A stretch of DNA of 64,000 bases from Clostridium sp. AM34-11AC (lineage in GTDB: Bacteria > Bacillota > Clostridia > Lachnospirales > Lachnospiraceae): NCBI RefSeq assembly GCF_003435375.1, contig NZ_QWGL01000013.1, positions 1 through 64,000 on the forward strand, given 5' to 3'. The position numbers were made by a program, and so were the translations under genes. The notes under the pieces are model-generated. The model was not told the origin of the DNA, did not search any database, and saw nothing but the letters and a program-made list of their open reading frames with translations. This document shows positions 51,840-61,050 of the stretch, piece after piece; position 1 is the stretch's first letter; each line of letters opens with the position of its first letter.

Positions 51840-53780
51840 ATGAAAGTAACATTAAAAGACGGCTCTTTTAAAGAGTATGCACAGCCGATGGCTGTCATCG
51901 ACATCGCAAAAGACATCAGCGAAGGTCTTGCAAGAATGGCCTGTGTCGCAGAGATCGACGGAGAAGTAAAGGATCTGCGCACTATCGTTGACAAGGACTG
52001 CACTTTAAATATCTTCACAGCAAAGGATCCGGAAGGACTTGCAGCACTCCGCCACACAGCAAGCCATGTGATGGCTCAGGCGATCAAGCGAATCTGGCCG
52101 GAGACAAAGCTTGCCATCGGTCCGTCCATCGCTGACGGTTTCTACTACGATATCGACCGTGATGAGCCGGTAACATCCGACGACCTCGCAAAGATCGAGG
52201 CTGAGATGAAGAAGATCATCAAGGAAGCTCTCCCGTTAGAGCGTTTTGAGCTTCCGAGAGCAGAGGCGATCGCCCTTATGAAAGAGAAGAACGAGCCGTA
52301 CAAGGTAGAGCTCATTGAGGATCTTCCGGAAGATTCCATCATCAGCTTCTACAAGCAGGGTGAGTTCACCGACCTCTGTGCAGGTCCGCACCTCATGAAC
52401 ACAAAGGAAGTCGGCAAGGCATTCAAGCTCATGAACATCGCAGGCGCTTACTGGCGCGGAAGCGAGAAGAACAAGATGCTGACCCGTATCTACGCAACAG
52501 CCTTTGCGAAAAAAGAGGACTTAGACGCTTACGTTACCATGATGGAAGAGGCGAAGAAGCGTGACCACAGAAAGCTCGGCAAAGAGCTCGGTCTCTTCAT
52601 GATGAGCGATGCAGGCCCAGGATTCCCGTTCTTCCTTCCAAAGGGAATGATCTTAAAGAACACACTGCTTGACTACTGGCGCGAGATCCACAAAAAAGCA
52701 GGTTATGTAGAAATCTCCACACCGATCATCTTAAACAGAAGCCTCTGGGAGACATCCGGTCACTGGGATCACTATAAAAACAACATGTATACAACCGTCA
52801 TCGACGGCGAAGATTACGCCATCAAACCGATGAACTGCCCGGGCGGCGTTCTTGTTTACGCTTCCGAGCCGCGTTCCTACCGTGACCTTCCGCTCCGTAT
52901 GGGTGAGCTCGGTATCGTTCACCGCCATGAGAAATCCGGTCAGCTTCACGGACTCATGCGTGTACGCTGTTTCACACAGGATGATGCCCATATCTTCATG
53001 ACTCCGGAGCAGATCCGTGATGAGATCAAGAACGTAGCAGGTCTGATCAACCAGGTATATTCCCTGTTCGGATTCAAATATCATGTAGAGCTTTCCACAA
53101 GACCGGAAGACTCCATGGGAAGCGACGAGGACTGGGAGCTTGCAACAAACTCCTTACAGGGCGCATTAGACGACCTTGGACTTGACTATGTGATCAACGA
53201 AGGAGACGGCGCATTCTACGGTCCGAAGATCGACTTCCATCTGGTAGACGCGATCGGCAGAACATGGCAATGCGGTACGATCCAGCTTGACTTCCAGCTT
53301 CCGCAGCGTTTCGAGCTTGAGTACATCGGCGCTGACGGTGAGAAGCACAGACCGATCATGATCCACCGCGTATGCTTCGGTTCCATCGAGCGTTTCATCG
53401 GTATCCTGATTGAGCATTTCGCTGGCGCATTCCCGACATGGCTTGCACCGGTTCAGGTTAAGGTTCTCCCGATCTCCGAGAAGTACGAGGAGTACGCAAA
53501 ATCTGTCAAAGCAGCTCTTGACGCGGCTGACATCCGTGCTGAGATCGACCTCCGTTCTGAGAAGATCGGCTACAAGATCCGTGAGGCACAGGGGCAGAAG
53601 ATCCCGTACATGTTAGTTGTCGGCCAGAAGGAGCAGGCAGATGGAACTGTATCCGTAAGAAGCCGCTTCAAAGGCGATGAGGGCGCTGAAGATCTCAACG
53701 TATTTATCGCAAACATCAAGGCTGAGATCGCTGGCCGTGTAAACCGTCCGGTCGAGGTTAAAAAGGAAGAGGAGAAATAA
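51840..53780 (+). CDS. thrS: threonine-tRNA ligase
   Basis: The start at 51840 (MKVTLKDGSFKEYAQPMAVI) is favoured because AGGAG lies 7 bases before it; the ATG at 51834 is too close. The 646-residue protein has the TGS domain, the editing domain (RHTASHVMAQAIKRIWPETK and CAGPHLMNTKEVG), the class II core (NCPGGVLVYASEPRSYRDLP, and VRCFTQDDAHIF), and a C-terminal anticodon domain (WLAPVQVKVLPISEKYEEYA). It is regulated by the Thr-specific T-box upstream. Confidence 0.97.
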   Translation: MKVTLKDGSFKEYAQPMAVIDIAKDISEGLARMACVAEIDGEVKDLRTIVDKDCTLNIFTAKDPEGLAALRHTASHVMAQAIKRIWPETKLAIGPSIADGFYYDIDRDEPVTSDDLAKIEAEMKKIIKEALPLERFELPRAEAIALMKEKNEPYKVELIEDLPEDSIISFYKQGEFTDLCAGPHLMNTKEVGKAFKLMNIAGAYWRGSEKNKMLTRIYATAFAKKEDLDAYVTMMEEAKKRDHRKLGKELGLFMMSDAGPGFPFFLPKGMILKNTLLDYWREIHKKAGYVEISTPIILNRSLWETSGHWDHYKNNMYTTVIDGEDYAIKPMNCPGGVLVYASEPRSYRDLPLRMGELGIVHRHEKSGQLHGLMRVRCFTQDDAHIFMTPEQIRDEIKNVAGLINQVYSLFGFKYHVELSTRPEDSMGSDEDWELATNSLQGALDDLGLDYVINEGDGAFYGPKIDFHLVDAIGRTWQCGTIQLDFQLPQRFELEYIGADGEKHRPIMIHRVCFGSIERFIGILIEHFAGAFPTWLAPVQVKVLPISEKYEEYAKSVKAALDAADIRAEIDLRSEKIGYKIREAQGQKIPYMLVVGQKEQADGTVSVRSRFKGDEGAEDLNVFIANIKAEIAGRVNRPVEVKKEEEK

Positions 53781-53821
53781 TCCTCTGCTCGTTTAACCAG
53801 GTGCTGAAATTTCAGATTTTC

Positions 53822-53858
53822 GCCGGTCTTCGGAATTTTCCGGGGACCGGCTTTTTTT
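53822..53858 (+). terminator. terminator after thrS
   Basis: GCCGGTC pairs with GACCGGC, with an inner tcgga/tccgg-like stem, followed by TTTTTTT. Confidence 0.85.
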
Positions 53859-53940
53859 CTGTTTTTTTGTCTGTCTGCTTGCACTTTTTTCCGAATGATG
53901 GTATCATATTACGGAATATGACCGTTGGGAGGTTTATCAA

Positions 53941-55365
53941 TTGGCGAAGAAAAAGAACAAGAAAGTCGTTCGTTATCGCCGACCCCTGAATATCAATGTG
54001 GGCATGATCATTTTTGCCCTCATTTTCTTATATATGGCGTTTTATCTCTATACCTACCTTCGCAGGGACAAGGTGGAGTTTTATGAAGTTGTGGAGGGAA
54101 GTATCGTAAACGATACGAGGCACACCGGAATCATTTTCCGGACAGAGGAGCCGAAATACACGGACCGTGCCGGAAATATCAACTTTTATCTGAGAGAGGG
54201 GAAAAGGGCAGCTGTCGGTACGAGAGTCTATTCCATTGATGAGACGGGAACTCTTTCCGCCCTGCTCGCGGAAAAAACGGACGGGTCTGTAGCCCTCTCA
54301 AAGGAAAACCTCGCTTCCTTAAAAAAGCAGCTGTCCAGCTTTAGCCAGACATTCACGAACGAAGATTTCCGGGAGGTCTATGATACGAAAAACACCCTGG
54401 ATGCGGAAGTCCTGGAGTATGTGAGCGTTGATACCTTAAAAAATCTCGACAGCGCAGTCTCTGAACTGGGCGGAAATTTCACCCAGGTGCGGGCGGATCA
54501 GTCCGGCATTGTGTCCTACTCGGTGGATTCCATGGAGACACTGACACCGAACCAGGTGACAGCGGATATGTTTGACAAGAGTTCCTACAAGAAATCCAGC
54601 GTGCGCTCAGGACAGCTCGTGGAGACCGGGGCACCGGCCTACAAGATCATCACCTCCGAGGACTGGTCCATCGTGTTCCCGATGTCGGAGCAGGAACTTA
54701 CCACTTATAATGGAAAGACTTCCCTCGCCGTGAAGTTTAACGGCAGGGATCTTGAGACCTCCGGCGCGTTCTCCACAGTGACAGGCGGAGATGGAAAGAC
54801 ATACGGAAAACTCGATTTTTCTAAATATATGGAACAGTTTGTTTCCGACCGGTATGTGGATTTTGAGATCGTGACCGATGAGGTCCGGGGACTCAAGATC
54901 CCGAGAAGCTCCGTCACCGATGTGACTTTCTATGTGATCCCGAAGGATTATTACGTGAGCGCAAAGAAGGATGCTTCCGATTCCTCCTCCGTCTCCCAAA
55001 GCGGCTTCCGCAAGGAGACCTACGCGGATGGAAAGACGGTGGGTGTCATCACTTCGTGCACGATCTACTACGCGGATGATGAATACTATTACGTAGATGC
55101 CGGGGAGAACAGTGAACTGAAAGCCGGGGATTTCCTTACAAAGGACGATTCCGAAGAGCGTTACCAGATCGGAATGACCCAGACGGTACAGGGCGTCTAC
55201 AATATCAACCGTGGATACGCGGTATTCAGAAGGATTGAGATCCTTTCTTCGAATGATGAGTATTACACCATCAAAAAGGGCACCGATTATGGTCTGTCCG
55301 TCTACGACCACATCGTCCTGGATGCCAACGCCGTGACCGGAAACGGAATGATCATCTATCAGTAG
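53941..55365 (+). CDS. HlyD-like membrane-anchored protein
   Basis: The start is a TTG at 53941 after GGGAGGTTTATCAA, giving a 474-residue protein with a basic N-terminus and one membrane helix (VGMIIFALIFLYMAFYLYTY, residues about 20-39). The extracytoplasmic part opens EFYEVVEGSIVNDTRHTGII, like the biotinyl/lipoyl-type half of HlyD adaptors, but no export partner is encoded. In Lachnospiraceae such genes precede yggS-sepF-ylmH, so a role in envelope or division is likely. It starts a run of seven closely spaced genes. Confidence 0.75.
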   Translation: MAKKKNKKVVRYRRPLNINVGMIIFALIFLYMAFYLYTYLRRDKVEFYEVVEGSIVNDTRHTGIIFRTEEPKYTDRAGNINFYLREGKRAAVGTRVYSIDETGTLSALLAEKTDGSVALSKENLASLKKQLSSFSQTFTNEDFREVYDTKNTLDAEVLEYVSVDTLKNLDSAVSELGGNFTQVRADQSGIVSYSVDSMETLTPNQVTADMFDKSSYKKSSVRSGQLVETGAPAYKIITSEDWSIVFPMSEQELTTYNGKTSLAVKFNGRDLETSGAFSTVTGGDGKTYGKLDFSKYMEQFVSDRYVDFEIVTDEVRGLKIPRSSVTDVTFYVIPKDYYVSAKKDASDSSSVSQSGFRKETYADGKTVGVITSCTIYYADDEYYYVDAGENSELKAGDFLTKDDSEERYQIGMTQTVQGVYNINRGYAVFRRIEILSSNDEYYTIKKGTDYGLSVYDHIVLDANAVTGNGMIIYQ

Positions 55366-55377
55366 GAGGTTTTTATC

Positions 55378-56061
55378 ATGTCAGTTGCAGAGAATATAAA
55401 GAACGTAAGGGAACGCATAAACGCAGCCTGCCTTCGCGCGGGAAGAGATCCGAAGGAGGTCACCCTGATCTCCGTCAGCAAGACGAAGCCGGTCTCCATG
55501 TTGATGGAGGCCTATGAGGCGGGAGAGCGCGACTACGGCGAGAATAAGGTACAGGAGATCACGGAGAAGCGCCCGCAGATCCCGGAGGACGCAAAGTTCC
55601 ACATGATCGGCCATCTCCAAACAAACAAGGTCGGACAAGTCATCGACAAAGTGGTCCTGATCCACTCCTGTGACAGCGTCCACCTGGCAGAGAAGATCGA
55701 GAAGGAAGCCGCAAAGCGCGATATGATCGCCAATGTGCTCCTTGAGGTCAATGTGGCGAGAGAGGAGAGCAAATTCGGCATGTTCTTAGAGGACGTAATT
55801 CCGAATTTAAAGGAGATCCAGGCATTTCCCCATGTCTGCGTAAAGGGAATGATGACCATTGCACCAAATGTCGAAAATGCAGAAGAAAATCGAAAATATT
55901 TTAAAGAATTATATCAATTATATGTTGACATCAAAAATAAAAACATTGATAATGGTACTATGAGTGTGCTGTCCATGGGTATGACCGGTGACTTCGAGGT
56001 AGCCGTTGAGGAGGGTGCAACCATGATTAGAGTAGGAACCGGAATCTTTGGTTCCAGATAG
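55378..56061 (+). CDS. yggS: YggS-family PLP homeostasis protein
   Basis: The 227-residue single-domain PLP-binding protein has the Lys in LISVSKTKPVSMLMEAYEA, the GENKVQEITEKRP segment and HMIGHLQTNKV, and the phosphate site MGMTGDFEVAVEEGATMIRV near the end. It balances free pyridoxal phosphate and amino acid pools; no enzyme activity is known. It begins 12 bases after the HlyD-like gene. Confidence 0.95.
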   Translation: MSVAENIKNVRERINAACLRAGRDPKEVTLISVSKTKPVSMLMEAYEAGERDYGENKVQEITEKRPQIPEDAKFHMIGHLQTNKVGQVIDKVVLIHSCDSVHLAEKIEKEAAKRDMIANVLLEVNVAREESKFGMFLEDVIPNLKEIQAFPHVCVKGMMTIAPNVENAEENRKYFKELYQLYVDIKNKNIDNGTMSVLSMGMTGDFEVAVEEGATMIRVGTGIFGSR

Positions 56062-56078
56062 ATTGGAGAGAACTAGAT

Positions 56079-56591
56079 ATGAGCTTTTTAGGCAAGATTA
56101 TGGATACGATGCGTCTGAACGACGATGAAGATGACGATTACTTCTTAGATGACGATTATGAGGATGAAAAGCCGGCGAGAAAGAACCTTTTCAAGAAGCA
56201 GACAGCTGATGATTTCGATGATTATGAGGAGGAGAAGCCAAGATTTTTACCCCGCACCACCAACAGCAATAAGGTTGTTCCGATGCGCCGCGGAAGCGGA
56301 ATGGAAGTTTCCTTAATTAAACCGACCTCCTTAGATGACGCAAAGGAGATCTGCGATTACCTGCTTGCCGGAAAGGCAGTAGTCCTTAATATGGAGGGAA
56401 TCCACACCGAGACCGCACAGCGGATCATCGATTTCACATCCGGATCCACATATTCCATGAACGGAAATCTCCAGAAAATTTCCAACTACATTTTTATCGC
56501 AACCCCGCAGTCCGTTGAGCTGTCCGGTGACTTCCAGGATCTTCTTACCGGAGGAAACTTAGACGTATCCGGACTCAACATCCATCTTTAA
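56079..56591 (+). CDS. sepF: cell division protein SepF
   Basis: The 170-residue protein has an N-terminal amphipathic membrane-binding helix (MSFLGKIMDTMRL), an Asp/Glu-rich linker, then the SepF core (VVPMRRGSGMEVSLIKPTSL, then AKEICDYLLAGKAVVLNMEG). It binds FtsZ and tethers the ring to the membrane. It is 17 bases after yggS and coupled to ylmH. Confidence 0.95.
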   Translation: MSFLGKIMDTMRLNDDEDDDYFLDDDYEDEKPARKNLFKKQTADDFDDYEEEKPRFLPRTTNSNKVVPMRRGSGMEVSLIKPTSLDDAKEICDYLLAGKAVVLNMEGIHTETAQRIIDFTSGSTYSMNGNLQKISNYIFIATPQSVELSGDFQDLLTGGNLDVSGLNIHL

Positions 56592-56603
56592 TTAAGGATC
56601 CAT

Positions 56604-57359
56604 ATGGAAAAGGAAGAACAGCTTTTTAGGAAGCGGATCCAGGAACTGGCAGAAAACGCTTACTCCCGCGATATCCCGCTTCACACAGATTTTCTGACGC
56701 TCGCAGAACAGACTGTCTTCCAGAATATGTCGGCTACACTGCCGCCGGTGAAGTTCGTACTTTCCGGCGGCTTTCCGATGTCTGAAAGAAAGGTTTTGTG
56801 CTTTCTGGCGTCCTATGAGGAGGAACTTTACGCGCCGCCCTTCGTGTGTTTAAAGATCGTTCCCGCAAACAGGCGCTTCGCGGAGAAGCTCACCCACAGA
56901 GACTATCTCGGGGCGATCATGAATCTCGGAATCGAGAGGGCCATGATCGGGGACATCGTCCTGCAGGATGGAAATGCCTGGGCGTTTGTCATGGAAAAGA
57001 TGAGCAGATATCTTGCGGAGAATCTCACGATGATCCGGCACACCTCTGTTGTCACGGAGATCACGGCAGATTTTTCTGAGCTTCCGGAGCCAGAGATGGA
57101 GGAAATTTCAGGAACAGTGAGTTCCGTCCGCCTGGATTCTGTTATCGCGCTTTGCGGAAGACTTTCCAGGACGAGGGCAGCATCATATATCGAAGACGAG
57201 AAGGTCTCTGTCAACGGGGCTGTCTGCACGAATGTATCGCTGAATCTTCGGGGCGGAGAGATCTTATCGATCCGCGGCATCGGCAAATTCCGGTTTGGCG
57301 AGCCAGGAAATCTTACGAAAAAGGGGCGGACATCTGTCGTGGTGTACCGCTATAAATAG
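56604..57359 (+). CDS. ylmH: YlmH-family S4-domain RNA-binding protein
   Basis: The 251-residue protein has the N-terminal YlmH domain (FRKRIQELAENAYSRDIPLH, later LTHRDYLGAIMNLGIERAMI) and a C-terminal S4 domain (RLDSVIALCGRLSRTRAASY, then IEDEKVSVNG). In Firmicutes it sits after sepF and is linked to ribosome rescue or RNA handling. divIVA, which commonly follows, is absent; aroB comes next. Confidence 0.93.
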   Translation: MEKEEQLFRKRIQELAENAYSRDIPLHTDFLTLAEQTVFQNMSATLPPVKFVLSGGFPMSERKVLCFLASYEEELYAPPFVCLKIVPANRRFAEKLTHRDYLGAIMNLGIERAMIGDIVLQDGNAWAFVMEKMSRYLAENLTMIRHTSVVTEITADFSELPEPEMEEISGTVSSVRLDSVIALCGRLSRTRAASYIEDEKVSVNGAVCTNVSLNLRGGEILSIRGIGKFRFGEPGNLTKKGRTSVVVYRYK

Positions 57360-57371
57360 GAGGTTAGCCTT

Positions 57372-58472
57372 ATGATCACAGAACATGTAAACCGGATCCC
57401 TGTCCATCTCGACGGGAAGACCATTTATGATATCGTACTGGAAGATTCTTTTGACGCCCTTGCAAAGGAGATCTCCGCGCTGGGCACTGAGAAGAAAAAG
57501 ATCTGCATCATCGCGGATTCCAACGTGGCTGACTTGTATCTTGATGAAGTGACAAAGATCCTTTCCGGTTGCTGCCGTGAGGTCACATCCTACGTGTTCC
57601 CGGCAGGAGAAGAGAATAAGAACCTGAAGACAGTCCAGGGCGCTTACGAGCACCTGATCTTAAACCATTATGACAGAAAGGATCTTCTTGTGGCTTTAGG
57701 TGGCGGTGTCACGGGAGACCTCTGCGGATTTGTGGCTGCAACCTATCTCCGCGGCGTGGATTTTGTCCAGATCCCGACAACACTGTTGTCCCAGGTGGAC
57801 TCCGGAATAGGCGGAAAGACCGGTGTAGACTTTGATTCCTACAAAAATATGGTAGGCGCTTTCCACATGCCGAAGCTTGTATACACGAATGTGTCCGTAC
57901 TTCGCACACTTCCGGACGATCAGTTCTCCGGCGGCATGGGAGAGGTCATCAAGCACGGCCTGATCCTCGATAAAGAGTACTTTGACTGGATCCAGACGAA
58001 CAGGGCGAAGATCCTCGCAAAAGACGCGGACACCTTAAAGCTTCTGATCCAGGGCAGTGATTTCATCAAGCGTGAGGTTGTTGAGATCGACCCGACGGAA
58101 CAGGATGAGCGCGCGACCTTAAACTTTGGCCACACATTAGGCCATGCCATTGAGAAATTAAAGAACTTTACGATGCTTCACGGCCACTGTGTCGCTGTCG
58201 GTGCCCTGGCTGCCATGAATATCTGCAAAGAGCGCGGACTTGTAAAACAGGATGAGATCGACGCATACAAGGCACTGATGGAGTATTTCTTTATCCCGAC
58301 ATCCGTTTCCGGCCTTAATACGGAGGAAGTCATCGCTGCGACAAAAAATGATAAGAAGATGGAAGCCGGCGTTATCAAGTTTATTCTTTTAGACCGTGTG
58401 GGTCATGCCTATATCGACCGCACCGTCACGAAGGATGAGATGGAACGCGCCCTGGCAACTATTTTCAGATAG
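57372..58472 (+). CDS. aroB: 3-dehydroquinate synthase
   Basis: The 366-residue NAD- and metal-dependent enzyme has GGGVTGDLCGFVAATYLRGV (NAD-binding), PTTLLSQVDSGIGGKTGVD, MGEVIKHGLILD, and metal ligands in NFGHTLGHAIEKL and HGHCVAVG. It makes 3-dehydroquinate in the shikimate pathway. Its place inside the division/lspA run (12 bases after ylmH, 8 before lspA) is unusual; the other aro genes are not nearby. Confidence 0.97.
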   Translation: MITEHVNRIPVHLDGKTIYDIVLEDSFDALAKEISALGTEKKKICIIADSNVADLYLDEVTKILSGCCREVTSYVFPAGEENKNLKTVQGAYEHLILNHYDRKDLLVALGGGVTGDLCGFVAATYLRGVDFVQIPTTLLSQVDSGIGGKTGVDFDSYKNMVGAFHMPKLVYTNVSVLRTLPDDQFSGGMGEVIKHGLILDKEYFDWIQTNRAKILAKDADTLKLLIQGSDFIKREVVEIDPTEQDERATLNFGHTLGHAIEKLKNFTMLHGHCVAVGALAAMNICKERGLVKQDEIDAYKALMEYFFIPTSVSGLNTEEVIAATKNDKKMEAGVIKFILLDRVGHAYIDRTVTKDEMERALATIFR

Positions 58473-58480
58473 GAGTTTTT

Positions 58481-58990
58481 ATGAATACCATCGGAAAACG
58501 CTACGGTGTTCTTGCCGTATGTGCCGCCCTGCTCATCGCTCTGGACCAGTGGGCGAAGAGTATGGCTTACAACACGCTGCGGGTCAATGGACCGCTTGTG
58601 CTGATCAAGGGAGTCTTTGAGCTTCTGTACTCGGAAAACAGGGGCGCTGCCTTTGGAATTCTTCAGGGAAAACAGTGGTTTTTCTTCCTAGTTGCTGCGG
58701 CTGTCGTGATCGCGGTCCTTGTTTTTGTGGCAAAGCTTCCTTCCGGGAACCGGTATCTGCCGCTCTATATTTCCATGGTCCTTCTTCTTTCCGGCGCGGT
58801 CGGAAACCTGATCGACCGTGCGGTGAGAGGATTTGTGGTGGACTTCTTCTACTTCAGCCTCATCGATTTCCCGATCTTTAATGTGGCAGACTGTTATGTA
58901 GTCTGCGCGGCCGGACTTCTGATCCTTCTCATCGGCTTTTTCTATAAGGAAGATGAGCTTTCCTTCCTTTCACCGAAAAAAGGAGAATAA
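58481..58990 (+). CDS. lspA: signal peptidase II
   Basis: The 169-residue protein has four membrane helices and the aspartyl-protease signature: Asn/Asp in NRGAAFGIL (near 47), GAVGNLIDRAVRGFVVDFF (Asp in NLIDR) and FNVADCYVVC (Asp in NVAD). It removes lipoprotein signal peptides such as those of the several lipoproteins encoded in this window. It is directly followed by rluD (3 bases). Confidence 0.96.
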   Translation: MNTIGKRYGVLAVCAALLIALDQWAKSMAYNTLRVNGPLVLIKGVFELLYSENRGAAFGILQGKQWFFFLVAAAVVIAVLVFVAKLPSGNRYLPLYISMVLLLSGAVGNLIDRAVRGFVVDFFYFSLIDFPIFNVADCYVVCAAGLLILLIGFFYKEDELSFLSPKKGE

Positions 58991-58993
58991 CCA

Positions 58994-59905
58994 GTGAGAG
59001 AAGAATATTTTGTGACGGAGGAGACGGCGGGAGACCGGATCGATAAGTTCCTTGCGGAACAGTATGAGAATCTTTCACGCTCTTTCCTCCAGAAGCTTTT
59101 AAAATCAGGGGAAGTTATGGTAGATGGACGCCCGGTGAAGGCAAGCTACAAGGTGGCTGAGGGGGATCTGATCTCCTTCGAGGTGCCGGAGGCTGTGGAG
59201 CCGGAGATCGTGCCGGAGGATATTCCACTGGATATTTTATATGAGGACCATGATGTGATCCTTGTAAATAAGCCGAAGGGGATGGTGGTTCATCCGGCTG
59301 CTGGACATTATACGGGGACATTGGTGAATGCGCTGATGTTTCACTGTAAGGAAGACCTCTCCGGGATCAACGGAGTTCTGCGCCCGGGAATCGTCCACAG
59401 GATCGATATGGACACCACTGGCGTCATCATTGCATGCAAGAATGATCTCGCCCACAATTCCATAGCGGCACAGCTCAAGGAGCATTCCATCACCCGCCGT
59501 TATCAGGCGATCATTCACGGAGCCCTGAAGGACGATGAGGGAGTGATCGACGAACCTATCGGGAGAAGCCCAAAGGACCGGAAGAAGATGGCAGTCAATT
59601 ATAACAACGGAAAATCCGCAGTGACCCATTACAAGGTGCTCACACGGTTTAAGGATTTCACCCATATCGAGTGCCGCCTGGAGACGGGTAGAACGCACCA
59701 GATCCGCGTTCATATGGCAAGCATTGGACATCCGCTCTTGGGTGATGCCGTTTATGGTCCGGCGAAATGCCCGTATAAGCTTCAGGGGCAGACGCTGCAC
59801 GCAGGGATTTTAGGGTTCGTGCATCCGCGGACGGGGGAGTATATGGAGTTTTCGGCACCGTTGCCGGAATATTTTGAGGAGCTTTTGAGAAAATTGCCGG
59901 GATAA
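58994..59905 (+). CDS. rluD: RluD-family pseudouridine synthase
   Basis: Start is GTG at 58994 after AAAAGGAGAATAACCA. The 303-residue protein has an N-terminal S4 domain (DRIDKFLAEQYENLSRSFLQ) and a RluA-type catalytic domain: LVNKPKGMVVHPAAG, and IVHRIDMDTTGVI with catalytic Asp, then LETGRTHQIRVHMASIGHPL and LGDAVYGP. It modifies 23S rRNA uridines in the D-family. The site reads HRIDMDTTG where HRLDxxTSG is usual. Its stop lies inside the terminator hairpin. Confidence 0.95.
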   Translation: MREEYFVTEETAGDRIDKFLAEQYENLSRSFLQKLLKSGEVMVDGRPVKASYKVAEGDLISFEVPEAVEPEIVPEDIPLDILYEDHDVILVNKPKGMVVHPAAGHYTGTLVNALMFHCKEDLSGINGVLRPGIVHRIDMDTTGVIIACKNDLAHNSIAAQLKEHSITRRYQAIIHGALKDDEGVIDEPIGRSPKDRKKMAVNYNNGKSAVTHYKVLTRFKDFTHIECRLETGRTHQIRVHMASIGHPLLGDAVYGPAKCPYKLQGQTLHAGILGFVHPRTGEYMEFSAPLPEYFEELLRKLPG

Positions 59906-59922
59906 TTTTTCCCGGCTTTTTT
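59896..59922 (+). terminator. terminator overlapping the rluD stop codon
   Basis: GCCGGGA-taattttt-TCCCGGC followed by TTTTTT. The 5' arm lies in the last codons of rluD, so ribosome movement may influence folding. Confidence 0.85.
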
Positions 59923-59946
59923 GTGTAATAAAAAAATCCTCGAAAC

Positions 59947-60024
59947 GTGCCAATGATGCGCACTCGCACGAGGATGTGGATTGTCGCAAGCGACCGCGCT
60001 CGGCGCGAGAATGTGACTTGGCAC
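59947..60024. repeat. palindromic intergenic element
   Basis: Outer arms gtgccaa / ttggcac enclose gtcgc-aa-gcgac and a gcgc...gcgc rich middle. No gene is inside. It may be one copy of a repetitive element; the thrS spacer carries a similar ccaaag...ccttgg patch. Confidence 0.5.
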
Positions 60025-60160
60025 ATTCTTACTTATTCTGCTTTATGCATATACTGATACAAAAATTCAGAAAATTTACGGGATAACTCTTGCATATTGA
60101 CTGCAATTTTTGTATAATATAGCTATCAGAAAGCTTGATGACAGAAAGGAGCTGTGGCAT

Positions 60161-60793
60161 ATGAGTGATAACCTTATTATTACGATCGGAAGAGAATGCG
60201 GAAGCGGAGGAAGACATATCGGGCAGGCATTAGCAGAAAAACTCGGTGTAAAATGTTATGACAAAGAGCTCCTGAATCTGGCCGCAAAAGAGAGCGGTCT
60301 CTGTAAAGAGCTGTTTGAGACCCACGACGAGAAGCCGACGAGCAGTTTCTTATATTCCCTGGTAATGGATACATATTCCCTTGGATATACGAACTCTGCA
60401 TATATGGATATGCCGATCAACCACAAGATCTTCCTTGCGCAGTTTGATACGATCAAAAACCTTGCGGACAAGGAATCCTGCGTAATTATCGGACGCTGTG
60501 CTGACTACGCGCTGGCTGATTATCCGAACGTGGTATCCGTATTTATTACAGCCGACGAGGACGTGAAGATCAAGACTTTGATGGAACGCCATAAGATTTC
60601 TGAGTCCCAGGCGAAGGATGTCATGATCAAGACCGATAAAAAACGTGCCAGTTACTATAACTATTATTCCAGCAAGCGCTGGGGCGACTCCAGAAGCTAT
60701 GATCTCTGCCTGAACAGCAGCAAGATCGGGTATGACGGAGTTGTGAAGATGATCCAGGATTTTGTGGAGATCAAGAAAGGTTATAAGAAGTAA
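60161..60793 (+). CDS. cytidylate kinase-like family protein
   Basis: The start at 60161 (MSDNLIITIGRECGSGGRHI) follows GAAAGGAGCTGTGGCAT. The 210-residue P-loop protein has GRECGSGGRHIGQALAEKLG (Walker-like) and a late VMIKTDKKRASYYNYYSSKRW motif. It belongs to the AAA_26/cytidylate kinase-like family common in clostridia, not to canonical Cmk. Substrate is unknown; nucleotide binding is likely. A gggcagg/cctgccc hairpin at 60808-60841 follows. Confidence 0.88.
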   Translation: MSDNLIITIGRECGSGGRHIGQALAEKLGVKCYDKELLNLAAKESGLCKELFETHDEKPTSSFLYSLVMDTYSLGYTNSAYMDMPINHKIFLAQFDTIKNLADKESCVIIGRCADYALADYPNVVSVFITADEDVKIKTLMERHKISESQAKDVMIKTDKKRASYYNYYSSKRWGDSRSYDLCLNSSKIGYDGVVKMIQDFVEIKKGYKK

Positions 60794-60807
60794 GTGATAT
60801 TAAGATT

Positions 60808-60850
60808 GGGCAGGGAGCAGAGTTAAATCTGTTGCCTGCCCGTTTCTTTG
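60808..60850 (+). terminator. terminator after cytidylate kinase-like gene
   Basis: GGGCAGG pairs with CCTGCCC around 20 bases, followed by GTTTCTTTGT. It coincides with the junction to the Rpn remnant. Confidence 0.6.
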
Positions 60851-61038
60851 TGGAAAAAAGGAAAGATCCCGACTATATTCCGAATGATCCAATGGAAATT
60901 GAGCATGTAGACAAATTTTTGAAGCTGATGGCAGTTTTAACGGGCGATAATCGATATGTTGATATCGTGAAGCTCGATGGAAAGGAGATTGTAAACATGT
61001 GTGATGTTGCAACGAGATTAGAGAATCTTGGTATATAG
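60844..61038 (+). pseudogene. C-terminal remnant of an Rpn-type PD-(D/E)XK nuclease/transposase
   Basis: The frame reads FFVEKRKDPDYIPNDPMEIE, then HVDKFLKLMAVLTGDNRY and NMCDVATRLENLGI, then TAG. This is the tail region of Rpn/transposase PD-(D/E)XK proteins of Lachnospiraceae (EIEHVDKFLKLMAVLTxDxRY). The nuclease domain is missing. The next codons after TAG continue in frame into a DegV fragment. It is a decayed mobile gene. Confidence 0.65.
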
Positions 61039-61050
61039 AAAGGTCTTGCG

